A stretch of DNA of 64,000 bases from Flavobacterium aquidurense (GCA_900107365.1 FNPS01000002.1:124001-188000), one strand, 5' to 3'. Positions 17,248 through 25,879 are shown, counted from the first letter of the stretch. Numbers and translations are program-made. Notes: generated by a model from the sequence alone, not told the origin.

Positions 17248-17334
17248 TTGAAAACAACCGAAAGCATATCGTATTTAAATCTTCCAAAAAAATATACTTA
17301 TAACACATTTTGTTATATGTGCTTCTGTTGCTAA
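17248..17334 (+). CDS. 28-aa cysteine-rich leader peptide (long form)
   Basis: A TTG-initiated ORF begins MKTTESISYL and ends TYNTFCYMCFCC before TAA, with four of its last seven residues Cys and a fifth Cys codon absent only at the x position. An ORF of identical length at 52506-52592 reads MKTTANRLNY...TYNSLCYMCSCC. No gaps separate the two, and differences fall at many codons while the ends stay fixed, which indicates selection on the peptide. It lies about 40 bases after the predicted transcription start and about 370 bases before susC1. I infer that ribosome stalling at the Cys codons reports Cys-tRNA shortage. The TTG start is inferred from conservation. Confidence 0.7.
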   Translation: MKTTESISYLNLPKKYTYNTFCYMCFCC

Positions 17335-17349
17335 ATCTCAGCAAATTCT

Positions 17350-17401
17350 TTTCGTTTAACGATTTTTTTAATGCACTATAAATCGGGACCAAAAAACGAA
17401 A
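17350..17401 (+). promoter_or_regulatory. Conserved stem downstream of the Cys leader
   Basis: TTTCGTTT (17350-17357) pairs with AAACGAAA (17394-17401). A nested CGATTT/AAATCG stem (17360-17365 with 17380-17385) lies inside. The outer stem begins 16 bases after the leader stop. The matching TTTCGTTT/AAACGAAA arms are also present after the second long leader (about 52614-52658), so the stem is probably part of the same control element. Confidence 0.5.
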
Positions 17402-17535
17402 CTTTTAAAATTCAACACAAGAATTCCTTATTGAAAATTCCAAAAATCGATCTGATGCATTTATTTGTAGTGAGATGATTCTTGAAACTATACCTATAAA
17501 TCAAAAAAAATAATTAACAACTAAAAAAACTAAAA
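17402..17535 (+). other. Untranslated leader between the long and short Cys peptides
   Basis: No assigned gene. A 35-codon frame from 17371 (MHYKSGPKNETF) runs through it and shares the letters NET plus a Leu-rich tail with a frame at the same place after the second long leader. The similarity is too weak to call a gene. Confidence 0.35.
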
Positions 17536-17565
17536 ATGAAAAAGATGCACCGCTGCTGTATATAA
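17536..17565 (+). CDS. 9-aa leader peptide MKKMHRCCI
   Basis: This ATG-initiated micro-ORF reads MKKMHRCCI and stops 9 bases before a strong hairpin. A comparable micro-ORF, MKRSCC, stands just before the same hairpin type at 38399-38419. Adjacent Cys codons close to a stem-loop fit a translation-coupled cysteine sensor. Lys-rich starts and an A-rich upstream sequence are typical of translated flavobacterial genes. Confidence 0.6.
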   Translation: MKKMHRCCI

Positions 17566-17574
17566 ATAAAAAAA

Positions 17575-17600
17575 GCCATTTCTGCGGCAACAGAAATGGC
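17575..17600 (+). promoter_or_regulatory. CGGCAA-loop hairpin before susC1
   Basis: GCCATTTCTG, loop CGGCAA, CAGAAATGGC: a perfect 10-bp stem. Three relatives with the loop CGGSAA lie at 38428-38451, 38471-38494 and 52744-52765. The right arm contains the ATG of the next micro-ORF, so folding would hide that start. It has no T-run, so it is not a simple terminator. Confidence 0.75.
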
Positions 17601-17652
17601 GAGGCTTAAAGAATATTTATCGCTAAATCAAGAACACATTTTAGAGTGCTGA
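17596..17652 (+). CDS. 18-aa upstream ORF MARLKEYLSL...LEC
   Basis: The frame begins at the ATG inside the hairpin arm and reads MARLKEYLSLNQEHILEC, with Cys as the last sense codon before TGA. At 52763 the equivalent frame reads MAKLKEYLSL with two synonymous and one K/R change, and at 38491 MARLKKNILYL. Conservation of the frame suggests translation, but the sample is three sites and the stretch is short. susC1 begins 50 bases later. Confidence 0.4.
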   Translation: MARLKEYLSLNQEHILEC

Positions 17653-17702
17653 AAAATCAGTGCCCAGGGTGCCTTGTTAATTACTTAAACCAGTACAAAG
17701 AA

Positions 17703-20700
17703 ATGAAAAAAAATTTAAAAATATACGCAATACTATTTCTCCTGCTTCTGACGGCAGGGGTTAATGCTCAAAACACGACGCCTTTAATTCAGTCAAAACT
17801 AGATGGAACTATTGTTGATGACGTTACTAATCAACCTATTATTGGTGCTTCTGTTGTTATTAAAGGAACAACTCACGGGGTTCAGACCGATGCAGAAGGA
17901 AAATTTTATTTTCAAACCGGTCAGAAATTACCTTATACTCTAATCATAAGCTACATTGGTTATAAAAAAACCGAAGTTATTGTGGATAAAAATCCAGTAA
18001 CAATCGGTATAAAAGAAGAACGTCAGGAACTAGATGAATTGGTGGTTGTAGGTTACGGTTCTCAAAAACGTAAAGACATTACGGGTTCTGTAGCTTCAGT
18101 TCCAAAAGCAAATCTTTCGCAGGTTACCTCATCAGCAGATAATTTATTACGTGGCGCAATTCCGGGAGTGGTAGTTACACAAAGTTCCGGTCGTCCGGGA
18201 GCATCTTCGAGTGTGCGTATTCGAGGAGGAAACTCCATTACCGCTGGTAATGAACCGCTTTATGTTTTGGATGGAATATTAATTTACAATGACAATAACA
18301 ACAGTACCGCCGGTGTAGCTAATGCCGGAGCAACTGTCAATGTATTATCAACTATTAATCCTGCGGATATCGAATCGATTGAAGTGTTAAAAGATGCTTC
18401 TGCAACAGCTATTTATGGATCAAGAGGGGCTAATGGAGTTGTAATTATTACAACCAAAAAAGGAACAAAAGGTCAGGATAATATTTCGTACCAGGGTTAT
18501 TTCGGATTCCAAAATGTTTCTAAAAGATTACACATAATGAACGCCAGCCAATGGGCAAGTTTGCGCAATGACGTGCAGGCTAGTATTGGTCAGGCTCCTT
18601 CCTTTTCTGCAGCTCAAATAGAAGCTTTTAAAACTTCAGGAAGTTATGACTGGCAGGACGCTATTTTTAGAACGGCCGCTCCGGTACAAAACCACCAATT
18701 GTCTTTCTCAGGTGGAGATGAGAAATCAAGATATGCTATTTCAGCAGGATATTTTCAACAGGAAGGAATCGTAATTGCTTCTGATTTTAAAAGAATTTCG
18801 CTTCGTGCCAACTACGAAAGAAACTATTCCCAAAATTTTAAATTTGGTGTAAATGCTAATTACAGCAACTCGGTATCAAATGGTATTGGAACAAACGGTG
18901 GTGCAGCAGCCGGCAGACAGCCCAATCCGTTAGTAGTTGCTTTATATCAACCTCCTGTAGTTCCGATTAAAAATGCAGATGGAAGTTATAATTTGACTAA
19001 TAATCCTTATGCAACGGCTGTAAATGGTATTGTTCCTAACCCAATTAATGATTTGGAAAATACTACCAACGAAACTAAAATCAACAGAATTTTGGCCAGT
19101 TTATTTGGTGAATATAAGATTACCAAAAAACTTACTGCAAAAGTGGCTGTCAGCGGAGACGTACTAGATACTAAACAAAATTATTACGCACCATCAACAA
19201 CAACTACCGGAGCCGGAACTAAAGGTTTAGGTTCTGTAGGAGATCGATTAGTGAGTTCAGTCCTAAATGAAAATACATTAAACTACAACACTACTTTTGG
19301 TGAAAATCATAAGTTCTCTGCTTTGGCAGGATACACACTTCAATATACGGAAGGTGAAGTAGTAAATGCAGGTGCCAATACTTTTGTAAATGATGCCAAT
19401 ACTTATAATGCTCTACAAGATGGAGTTCCGGTAAAACCTTATACAGACGCTTTTGAAAGTGTTTTGAAATCATGGTTAGCGAGAGTTAACTATTCTTATA
19501 AAGGAAAATACAACTTCACGCTTTCAGGTCGTGCAGATGGTTCTTCAAGATTTGGGTCAGAATCGCTTTGGGGTTATTTCCCTTCTGCCGGATTTTCCTG
19601 GAACATTACCGATGAAGAGTTTGCCAACAACATTAAAGGCGTAACCGAAGCTAAATTGAGAATTACAGCCGGAACAACAGGAAACCAGGAAATTGGAAAT
19701 TATCTTTCTCTGGCTCAAATGGGGTCTGTTAACTATTCTTTTGGAGGAACATTATACACCGGTTTAGCTCCTACCCGATTGGCCAATCCGGATTTGAAAT
19801 GGGAAAAAACAAATCAATATAACGTTGGTTTAGACTTATCCTTACTGGATAGAAAAATCAATTTTGTTTTTGATGTTTATTACAAAAAAACAAACGATTT
19901 ACTAATAAGTGTGCCAATTCCTTTGACTTCTGGTTATGCAAGTGTACTACAAAATATTGGTGGAGTTGAAAACAAAGGACTTGAAATTGGTTTGATTACT
20001 GAAAATATCAAGACAGAAAATTTCTCATGGAATTCGAACTTCGTTTTCTCAACTAATAAAAACAAAGTAGTAGCAATTGGAAATGGAGTTGATCAATTCT
20101 TCCCTGTAGTTCCAAACGGATCTTTATTACAACAACAACCTGTTACGGTAAAAGTTGGTTTGCCATTAGGAACTTTCTGGGGATACAGAACTAACGGAAT
20201 TTTCCAGACTCAGGAAGAAGTAAATACACAACCTAAAATAAACAGTTTGGCCAACACAAAAGTGGGGGACCGAAAATATGTTGACACTAACGGAGATGGT
20301 GTAATTACAGCACTTGACAAAGGTAATCTTGGAACCTCTCAACCGAAATTTGTCGGAAGTTTCAGCAATACTATTTCGTATCACGATTTTGATCTGAATT
20401 TCTCTTTTCAGGGCGCATATGGTGGAAAAATCTTCAATGCATTAAACCAACAATTAGAAATTTCAACTCTTGGAACAAATGCTAATGTTACGCTTGACGA
20501 TCGTTGGACACCAACAAACCCAAGTAATGAAATTCCGAGAGCAACCAGTTCTCCTTTAGGAATCGTTTCGGAGCGTTATGTAGAAGATGCTTCTTTCTTG
20601 AGATTGAAACTGATCACTTTAGGTTATACGCTACCTAAAAGCATTTCAACAAAATTAAAAGCAAAGAGCATTAAATTTTACGTTTCTGCAGAGAACTTAA

Positions 20701-20834
20701 TAACATGGACAAAATACACGGGTTACGATCCGGAGGTAAGCTCGTACGAACAAAACAACTTATATCCGGGAATTGACTTTGGTTCTTATCCAAACTCTAA
20801 AACATTCATTTCGGGCCTGAACATAACTTTCTAA
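17703..20834 (+). CDS. SusC-type TonB-dependent outer-membrane transporter 1
   Basis: The 1043-aa protein has a signal peptide (MKKNLKIYAILFLLLLTAGVNAQ). A carboxypeptidase-D-like domain (TIVDDVTNQPIIGASVVIKG) follows, then the TonB-linked plug (ELDELVVVGYGSQKRKDITG, VRIRGGNSI, VLKDASATAIYGSRGANGVV). A 22-stranded barrel ends in aromatic NITF. It should import a bound ligand released or presented by its SusD partner. I used the ATG at 17703 because a signal peptide begins there. The longer frame from GTG 17646 has no signal. It has no Cys that I can find and few Met. It opens the sulfatase array, so sulfated glycans or other organosulfates are the probable cargo. Confidence 0.93.
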   Translation: MKKNLKIYAILFLLLLTAGVNAQNTTPLIQSKLDGTIVDDVTNQPIIGASVVIKGTTHGVQTDAEGKFYFQTGQKLPYTLIISYIGYKKTEVIVDKNPVTIGIKEERQELDELVVVGYGSQKRKDITGSVASVPKANLSQVTSSADNLLRGAIPGVVVTQSSGRPGASSSVRIRGGNSITAGNEPLYVLDGILIYNDNNNSTAGVANAGATVNVLSTINPADIESIEVLKDASATAIYGSRGANGVVIITTKKGTKGQDNISYQGYFGFQNVSKRLHIMNASQWASLRNDVQASIGQAPSFSAAQIEAFKTSGSYDWQDAIFRTAAPVQNHQLSFSGGDEKSRYAISAGYFQQEGIVIASDFKRISLRANYERNYSQNFKFGVNANYSNSVSNGIGTNGGAAAGRQPNPLVVALYQPPVVPIKNADGSYNLTNNPYATAVNGIVPNPINDLENTTNETKINRILASLFGEYKITKKLTAKVAVSGDVLDTKQNYYAPSTTTTGAGTKGLGSVGDRLVSSVLNENTLNYNTTFGENHKFSALAGYTLQYTEGEVVNAGANTFVNDANTYNALQDGVPVKPYTDAFESVLKSWLARVNYSYKGKYNFTLSGRADGSSRFGSESLWGYFPSAGFSWNITDEEFANNIKGVTEAKLRITAGTTGNQEIGNYLSLAQMGSVNYSFGGTLYTGLAPTRLANPDLKWEKTNQYNVGLDLSLLDRKINFVFDVYYKKTNDLLISVPIPLTSGYASVLQNIGGVENKGLEIGLITENIKTENFSWNSNFVFSTNKNKVVAIGNGVDQFFPVVPNGSLLQQQPVTVKVGLPLGTFWGYRTNGIFQTQEEVNTQPKINSLANTKVGDRKYVDTNGDGVITALDKGNLGTSQPKFVGSFSNTISYHDFDLNFSFQGAYGGKIFNALNQQLEISTLGTNANVTLDDRWTPTNPSNEIPRATSSPLGIVSERYVEDASFLRLKLITLGYTLPKSISTKLKAKSIKFYVSAENLITWTKYTGYDPEVSSYEQNNLYPGIDFGSYPNSKTFISGLNITF

Positions 20835-20849
20835 GTAAAAAAATAAACG

Positions 20850-22322
20850 ATGAAAAAGATATTTATAACATTCATATTTAGTGCCGGACTATTTGTATCG
20901 TGCACAGATTTAGAGGTAACACCAACCTCTTTTGTAACCGAAGATAATTACTTCAAAACACAAGACGATGCCGTTGCCAGTGTAAATGCAGTTTATGCAT
21001 CATTAAGCCTTGATCCGGGAGAGCAAAGTTTATTCGGGAGAAACCTGTATTTCTTAACGGATATGGGATCTGATTATGCAGCGGCGGGAGTTTCTGCAAC
21101 AAATCCTCAGGTAAGAGCAATGAGCAGTTTGACTCACGATGCTACTAATGACCGTGTGCAGGTAGCATGGCGACAAATTTATGCCGGAATCAACAGAGCG
21201 AATGTTTCGATTGATAATATCCCAAAAGTTGCTGGTACGGAAGCTGTTAAGACAAGATTGGTTAATGAGGCTAAATTCATAAGAGGATTATTGTACTTTC
21301 AGGCGGTTCGTATTTGGGGGGGTGTACCAATTGTTTTGCATGAGCCAACTTCTATTGAATTAGAAAGTTTAAAATCAAAAAGAGCTTCAGTTGAGGAAGT
21401 GTACACTCAAATTATTTCAGATTTAAAAGCTGCTGAAAATTTGCCATCAACTTATCCTGCAAACGATGCCGGGCGTGCGACTTCGGGCGCTGCTAAAGCG
21501 ATTTTAGCCAAAGTATATTTGACCAGAAAAGACTGGCCAAATGCAATTGCAAAATCAAGAGAAGTAATTAATGGCGGATATGGTTATGCCTTATTTGAAA
21601 GTTTTGGAGATATTTTCGCAAAAGCAAAAAAGAATGGAAAAGAGCATATTTTCTCTGTTCAGTTTGAAGCCAATCAGGCAGGAAACGGATCTAGTGGAAA
21701 TAATTTTCAAGCTACTTCATTTACCGGATTTACAGCAACAGAACCAGCAGATATTATTTCGGATGTAGCCTTGTTTTATGACATTTATGCAGCCGGAGAT
21801 ACCAGAAGAGATGTAAGTTATGCCAAACAATTGCTAAATCCTGCAACAGGAACGTTGTATACTTTTCCTAAACCAATTTTTAAGAAATACTTAGACTTAA
21901 CCAATTTGGCAACTCCAGGTAACGTAACTATCAATTTCCCTTTAATTCGTTATGCCGATATTTTATTATCTCTGGCAGAAGCGATAAACGAACAGGGAGC
22001 ACCAACGCCGGAAGCTTATGAATTGATTAATCAAGTGAGAAGAAGGGCTTTTGCTAAACCAATCAATACACCGGATCCAACGGTAGATTTAGTGGGATTA
22101 ACGCAAACTTCATTTAGAGCAGCCATTCAGGAAGAGCGCAAAAAAGAATTTGTACAGGAAGGACAAAGATGGTTTGATCTGGTTCGTTGGGGAACTTTGG
22201 TTACTGAAGTGAAAAAAGTAACCGCTAAAAACTCGGTTTCAGAGAGAAATAATTTATATCCGATTCCGCAAAGCGAAAGAAATATCAATCCGGAAGGTTT
22301 ACCACAAAATCCTGGGTATTAA
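20850..22322 (+). CDS. SusD/RagB-family outer-membrane lipoprotein 1
   Basis: This 490-aa lipoprotein has the lipobox FSAGLFVSC (Cys at about 18) and the SusD fold: an N-terminal TPR-rich half (FIRGLLYFQAVRIWGGVPIVL, AKAILAKVYLTRKDWPNAIA) and the C-terminal EERKKEFVQEGQRWFDLVRW motif. It forms a lid over the SusC1 barrel and binds ligand at the cell surface. It is 15 bases from susC1. The lipobox Cys is the only one I see. Confidence 0.93.
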   Translation: MKKIFITFIFSAGLFVSCTDLEVTPTSFVTEDNYFKTQDDAVASVNAVYASLSLDPGEQSLFGRNLYFLTDMGSDYAAAGVSATNPQVRAMSSLTHDATNDRVQVAWRQIYAGINRANVSIDNIPKVAGTEAVKTRLVNEAKFIRGLLYFQAVRIWGGVPIVLHEPTSIELESLKSKRASVEEVYTQIISDLKAAENLPSTYPANDAGRATSGAAKAILAKVYLTRKDWPNAIAKSREVINGGYGYALFESFGDIFAKAKKNGKEHIFSVQFEANQAGNGSSGNNFQATSFTGFTATEPADIISDVALFYDIYAAGDTRRDVSYAKQLLNPATGTLYTFPKPIFKKYLDLTNLATPGNVTINFPLIRYADILLSLAEAINEQGAPTPEAYELINQVRRRAFAKPINTPDPTVDLVGLTQTSFRAAIQEERKKEFVQEGQRWFDLVRWGTLVTEVKKVTAKNSVSERNNLYPIPQSERNINPEGLPQNPGY

Positions 22323-22345
22323 TAAAAGGCTTACGAGTAAATAAA

Positions 22346-23914
22346 ATGATTAAAAAACTGCTCCTTATTGCCATATTGGTTGTTGCACAATTTCAGCTAT
22401 TTGCACAGAAAAAACAACCTAACATCATCGTCATTCTGGCGGATGATTTAGGTTTCTCAGATATTGGTGCTTTTGGCTCAGAAATTAAAACTCCAAATTT
22501 GAATAAGCTCGCTAAAGACGGGCTTATTCTAAAGCAGTTTTACAATGCGGGGCGTTGCTGTCCTTCGCGGGCTTCATTGCTCACGGGTTTGTATCCGCAT
22601 CAGGCAGGAGTTGGAGACATGGTTCAGGATAAGGGATTTCCTGCCTATCAAGGGTATTTAAACGAGCATTGTATCACGATTGGGCAGGCGCTTAAACAGG
22701 CAGGATATAACACCATCGTTTCTGGAAAATGGCACGTAGGTTTGGTACCATCAGCCTGGGCGGTTAACAGAGGGTTTGATGATTCTTTTACTTTACAAAA
22801 CAACGGAAGCAGTTATTTCAACTCGGAACCTTTATATAACGACGGTAGAAAGGTTACTTTTTTGAAAGGAAATAAAGAAATTATTCGCAAGGATACTTCT
22901 ACTTACCTGACTCAGGAGATTACCAATTTTGCTCTTAATTCTTTAGAAAAACAGCGCAATCAGCAACATCCTTTTTTTCTTTATGTTGCTTATAATGCCC
23001 CGCATTGGCCTATTCAGGCGTTACCGGAAGATATTGCAAAATACAAAGGCAAATATCTGGAAGGCTGGGATAAATTGAGAGCAAGCCGTTTTAAAAAATT
23101 AAAAGAACAAGGCATCATTGATAAAAACTGGGACTTATCAAATCGATTTGAAAAAGTGCCGGATTGGGAAAAATTAAGCGCCGAAGAAAAAGACAAATGG
23201 GATACCCGAATGGCAATTTACGCCGCCATGATCGACCGTATGGATGCCGGAATTGGAGAAATATTGCAGAAAGTAAAATCTTTAGGAGAAGAAGATAATA
23301 CGATTATTCTTTTTCTTTCGGATAATGGCGGAAGTGCCGATGATGTGAAAAACTGGAATTATGTGACGCAAAAAAATGGAACACCGGGCTCCGTTGCATC
23401 AATCGATAGTTACGAAAGCCCGTGGGGAAATGTGAGCAACACGCCTTTTCAATTGTTCAAAAAGAACACCCATGAAGGTGGTATTGCTTCTCCCTTTATT
23501 GCTTATTATCCAAAGCATATTAAAGCAGGTACAGTAAGCAACAGGGTAAGTCATGTGATTGATATTTTTCCAACTTGTCTGGAGTATGCCGGTTTTCAAT
23601 ATCCGGATTCTTTTGAGGGAAAAAAACGCACGCCCTTAGAAGGTATTAGTTTAAAAAAGGAATTTGAAGGACAACAATCTGAGGCACATGAAGCTTTGTT
23701 TTGGGAACATGAAGGCAGTAAAGCAGTGCGAAAAGGACAGTGGAAAGCGGTAGCCGAAAACAATCAGCCCTGGGAATTGTACAATCTTGCTACAGACCGG
23801 ACAGAAACAAAAAACCTCGCAAAAGCAGAACCAAAACTGCTCCAAACCCTGATTGAATTACATCAGCAATGGTCAGTAAAAGTAGGTGTCGAAGATTGGA
23901 ATAAAATAAAATAG
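22346..23914 (+). CDS. S1-family arylsulfatase (CCPSR active site)
   Basis: The 522-aa secreted enzyme has a Sec signal (MIKKLLLIAILVVAQFQLFAQ). The metal-binding ADDLGFSDIG and the formylglycine motif C-x-P-x-R, here C71-C72-P-S-R, followed by ASLLTG, define the family. KWHVG, NAPHWP and LSDNGG complete the active site. It hydrolyses sulfate esters, probably in the periplasm, after conversion of Cys71 to formylglycine. The maturase (SumF or anSME) is not in the window. It resembles Pseudomonas AtsA-type enzymes. It follows susD1 by 23 bases and starts a run of four sulfatases. Confidence 0.93.
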   Translation: MIKKLLLIAILVVAQFQLFAQKKQPNIIVILADDLGFSDIGAFGSEIKTPNLNKLAKDGLILKQFYNAGRCCPSRASLLTGLYPHQAGVGDMVQDKGFPAYQGYLNEHCITIGQALKQAGYNTIVSGKWHVGLVPSAWAVNRGFDDSFTLQNNGSSYFNSEPLYNDGRKVTFLKGNKEIIRKDTSTYLTQEITNFALNSLEKQRNQQHPFFLYVAYNAPHWPIQALPEDIAKYKGKYLEGWDKLRASRFKKLKEQGIIDKNWDLSNRFEKVPDWEKLSAEEKDKWDTRMAIYAAMIDRMDAGIGEILQKVKSLGEEDNTIILFLSDNGGSADDVKNWNYVTQKNGTPGSVASIDSYESPWGNVSNTPFQLFKKNTHEGGIASPFIAYYPKHIKAGTVSNRVSHVIDIFPTCLEYAGFQYPDSFEGKKRTPLEGISLKKEFEGQQSEAHEALFWEHEGSKAVRKGQWKAVAENNQPWELYNLATDRTETKNLAKAEPKLLQTLIELHQQWSVKVGVEDWNKIK

Positions 23915-23974
23915 CATAGTTAAAATACTGATTACAGAATTCTATTAATTGTAATAACATAACAATACTATAAA

Positions 23975-25879
23975 ATGGAAAAGTCAAAAAATAGCATTTC
24001 AATCAAAAGTCCTCAAAAAGGGCTTTTGATAACTGCAATACTTCTTGCACAATTTGGTTTTACACAAACGAAGCCCGAAGAATTTAAAGGTGTCATTGGA
24101 AAAACATTAGCCGAATCAAAAGAATATTGGCCAGAACCGGTTACAGCTCCAAAAGGTGCTCCCAATGTAGTCTGGATTATTTTAGATGATGTTGGATACG
24201 GAGCGTCAAGTGCTTTTGGAGGTCTAATCGAAACTCCTGTTTTGGAGAGTTTAGCCAATAATGGTTTACGATATACCAATTTTCATACTACTGCCATTTG
24301 TGCTCCTACCCGTTCGGCTTTATTGACCGGAAGCAATTCTCATAAAGTGCACGTTGGAGGATTTTCGCACACCATTATGTCGGCAGGATTTCCTGGTTGG
24401 GACGGAAGATTGCCTTCGAAAAACGGAACTGTTGCCGAGATTTTACGCGACAAAGGATACAACACTTTTGGTGTGGGTAAATATGGTGTAACTCCTGATG
24501 AAGAAGCAACAGATGCCGGACCTTTTGATCACTGGCCAACCGGAAAAGGATTTGAACATTTCTTTGGCTTTTTAGGTTCAGCAACAGATCAGTACAAACC
24601 AGATTTAATCGAAGATCAGGCGCACATTACACCTGACGGAAGACATTTGAGCGAACAAATTACAGATAAGGCCATTAGTTACATTCAAAAACAACAAAAA
24701 GCCGCTCCGGGAAAACCATTCTTTTTATACTATTCTCCGGCAGCCGTTCATGCACCGCATCAGGTAGCTACAAAATGGAGCGATCCCTATAAAGGAAAGT
24801 TTGACGATGGTTGGGATGCTTACCGCGAAAAAACAATTGCGAACCAAAAGAAATTAGGTGTTATTCCTGCTAATGCTGTTTTGCCTGAACGTAACCCGCT
24901 TATTGCAGACTGGAAAAAATTAACTCCGGATCAAAAGAAAGTCTATTCGAGATTCATGGAAGTGTATGCAGGATATCTGACGTATACAGATTATGAAATT
25001 GGAAGATTGGTTAATTATTTAAAAGAAAGTAATCAACTAGAAAATACGGTTGTCTTTGTTTTAATTGGCGATAACGGAGCCAGTAAAGAAGGTACCTTAC
25101 AAGGCGCTGTCAATAGACAAACTTATGTAACCGGCGAAACTGACGAGACGGTATTCCAAAACAATTTAAAACGAATTGGAGAAATTGGAACACCTGAAAC
25201 TTATGGAAATTATCCTTTAGGATGGGCTCAGGCAACCAATGTTCCTTTTAAAGACTGGAAACAAGATGCTAACTCAGAAGGCGGAACTCACAACCCTTTG
25301 ATTGTTTATTATCCAAAAGGTATTAAAGAAAAAGGTGGAATCAGAACACAATACAGCCATGTAATAGATATTTTACCAACTACGCTTGATATTTTAGGAG
25401 TGAAAGCGCCTGAATCTATCAGAGAAATTAAGCAGGATACCATTCAGGGATACTCATTCTTCAATTCTTTGAATGATGCAAAGGCGGTTTCGAATCATAA
25501 AATTCAGCATTATTACATTTTTGGGGCAAGAGCTATCTACAATGATGGCTGGAAAGCGGCAGCGGCACATCACCCGAATTCAATTGAAGCTAAAGAGGCA
25601 TTAAGCGATCCTAAAAAAGCGGGTCTTTTAAATGCTGATTTTGACAAAGATGTTTGGGAATTGTACAATGTCAACGAAGATTTCAATGAAAGAAAAGATT
25701 TAGCCAAAAAATATCCTGAAAAACTAGCCGAGTTAAAGAAATTATTTGATGAGCAAGCCAAGAAAAACAACCTCTATCCACTAATCGACTGGCAGGATGT
25801 TTACTTAAGAAAAATACACAAAACACCGGCTACAGAAGGAAAATCTGCTCAGGAATTATTGACTAAAGCAAACAAATAA
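23975..25879 (+). CDS. S1-family arylsulfatase, tandem copy A
   Basis: The 634-aa protein has an exported N-terminus (IKSPQKGLLITAILLAQFGFTQ). It then shows VWIILDDVGYGASSAFGG and the formylglycine motif C109-A-P-T-R with SALLTG. GKYG, PAAVHAPHQ and IGDNGASKEG follow. It is the first of three closely similar tandem sulfatases. C109 is the only Cys, and Met occurs three times, so the chain is sulfur-poor. The C-terminal domain carries WELYNVNEDFNERKDLA, usual in the family. A hairpin in the coding sequence (24002-24030) is shared by all three copies. Confidence 0.93.
   Translation: MEKSKNSISIKSPQKGLLITAILLAQFGFTQTKPEEFKGVIGKTLAESKEYWPEPVTAPKGAPNVVWIILDDVGYGASSAFGGLIETPVLESLANNGLRYTNFHTTAICAPTRSALLTGSNSHKVHVGGFSHTIMSAGFPGWDGRLPSKNGTVAEILRDKGYNTFGVGKYGVTPDEEATDAGPFDHWPTGKGFEHFFGFLGSATDQYKPDLIEDQAHITPDGRHLSEQITDKAISYIQKQQKAAPGKPFFLYYSPAAVHAPHQVATKWSDPYKGKFDDGWDAYREKTIANQKKLGVIPANAVLPERNPLIADWKKLTPDQKKVYSRFMEVYAGYLTYTDYEIGRLVNYLKESNQLENTVVFVLIGDNGASKEGTLQGAVNRQTYVTGETDETVFQNNLKRIGEIGTPETYGNYPLGWAQATNVPFKDWKQDANSEGGTHNPLIVYYPKGIKEKGGIRTQYSHVIDILPTTLDILGVKAPESIREIKQDTIQGYSFFNSLNDAKAVSNHKIQHYYIFGARAIYNDGWKAAAAHHPNSIEAKEALSDPKKAGLLNADFDKDVWELYNVNEDFNERKDLAKKYPEKLAELKKLFDEQAKKNNLYPLIDWQDVYLRKIHKTPATEGKSAQELLTKANK
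24002..24030 (+). other. Stem-loop within the 5' coding end of sulfatase copy A
   Basis: ATCAAAAGTCC pairs with GGGCTTTTGAT (one G-T wobble) around a 7-base loop, starting at codon 10. Equivalent stems occur at 25969-25997 (perfect) and 27936-27964, at the same distance from each start codon. It lies in the signal-peptide region. Confidence 0.6.

Noticed and set aside
17371..17478. 35-codon frame with NET motif after the first long leader, with a counterpart near 52620
   Set aside because: Shared letters are mostly explained by the conserved AAACGAAA stem arm, and lengths differ. Not enough to call a gene.
17575..17600. CGGSAA hairpin as an intrinsic terminator
   Set aside because: No T-run follows any copy, and the right arm leads directly into an open frame.
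17646..17702. N-terminal extension of SusC1 containing CPGC
   Set aside because: It needs a GTG start, has no signal peptide and would place 19 residues before a perfect Sec signal. The Cys pair is tempting as a leader but is not repeated at the other loci.
17163..17702. Known riboswitch (SAM or similar) upstream of susC1
   Set aside because: I could not match the stems or conserved loops to any riboswitch class I know. The Cys-codon ORFs explain the region better. A covariance search would settle it.
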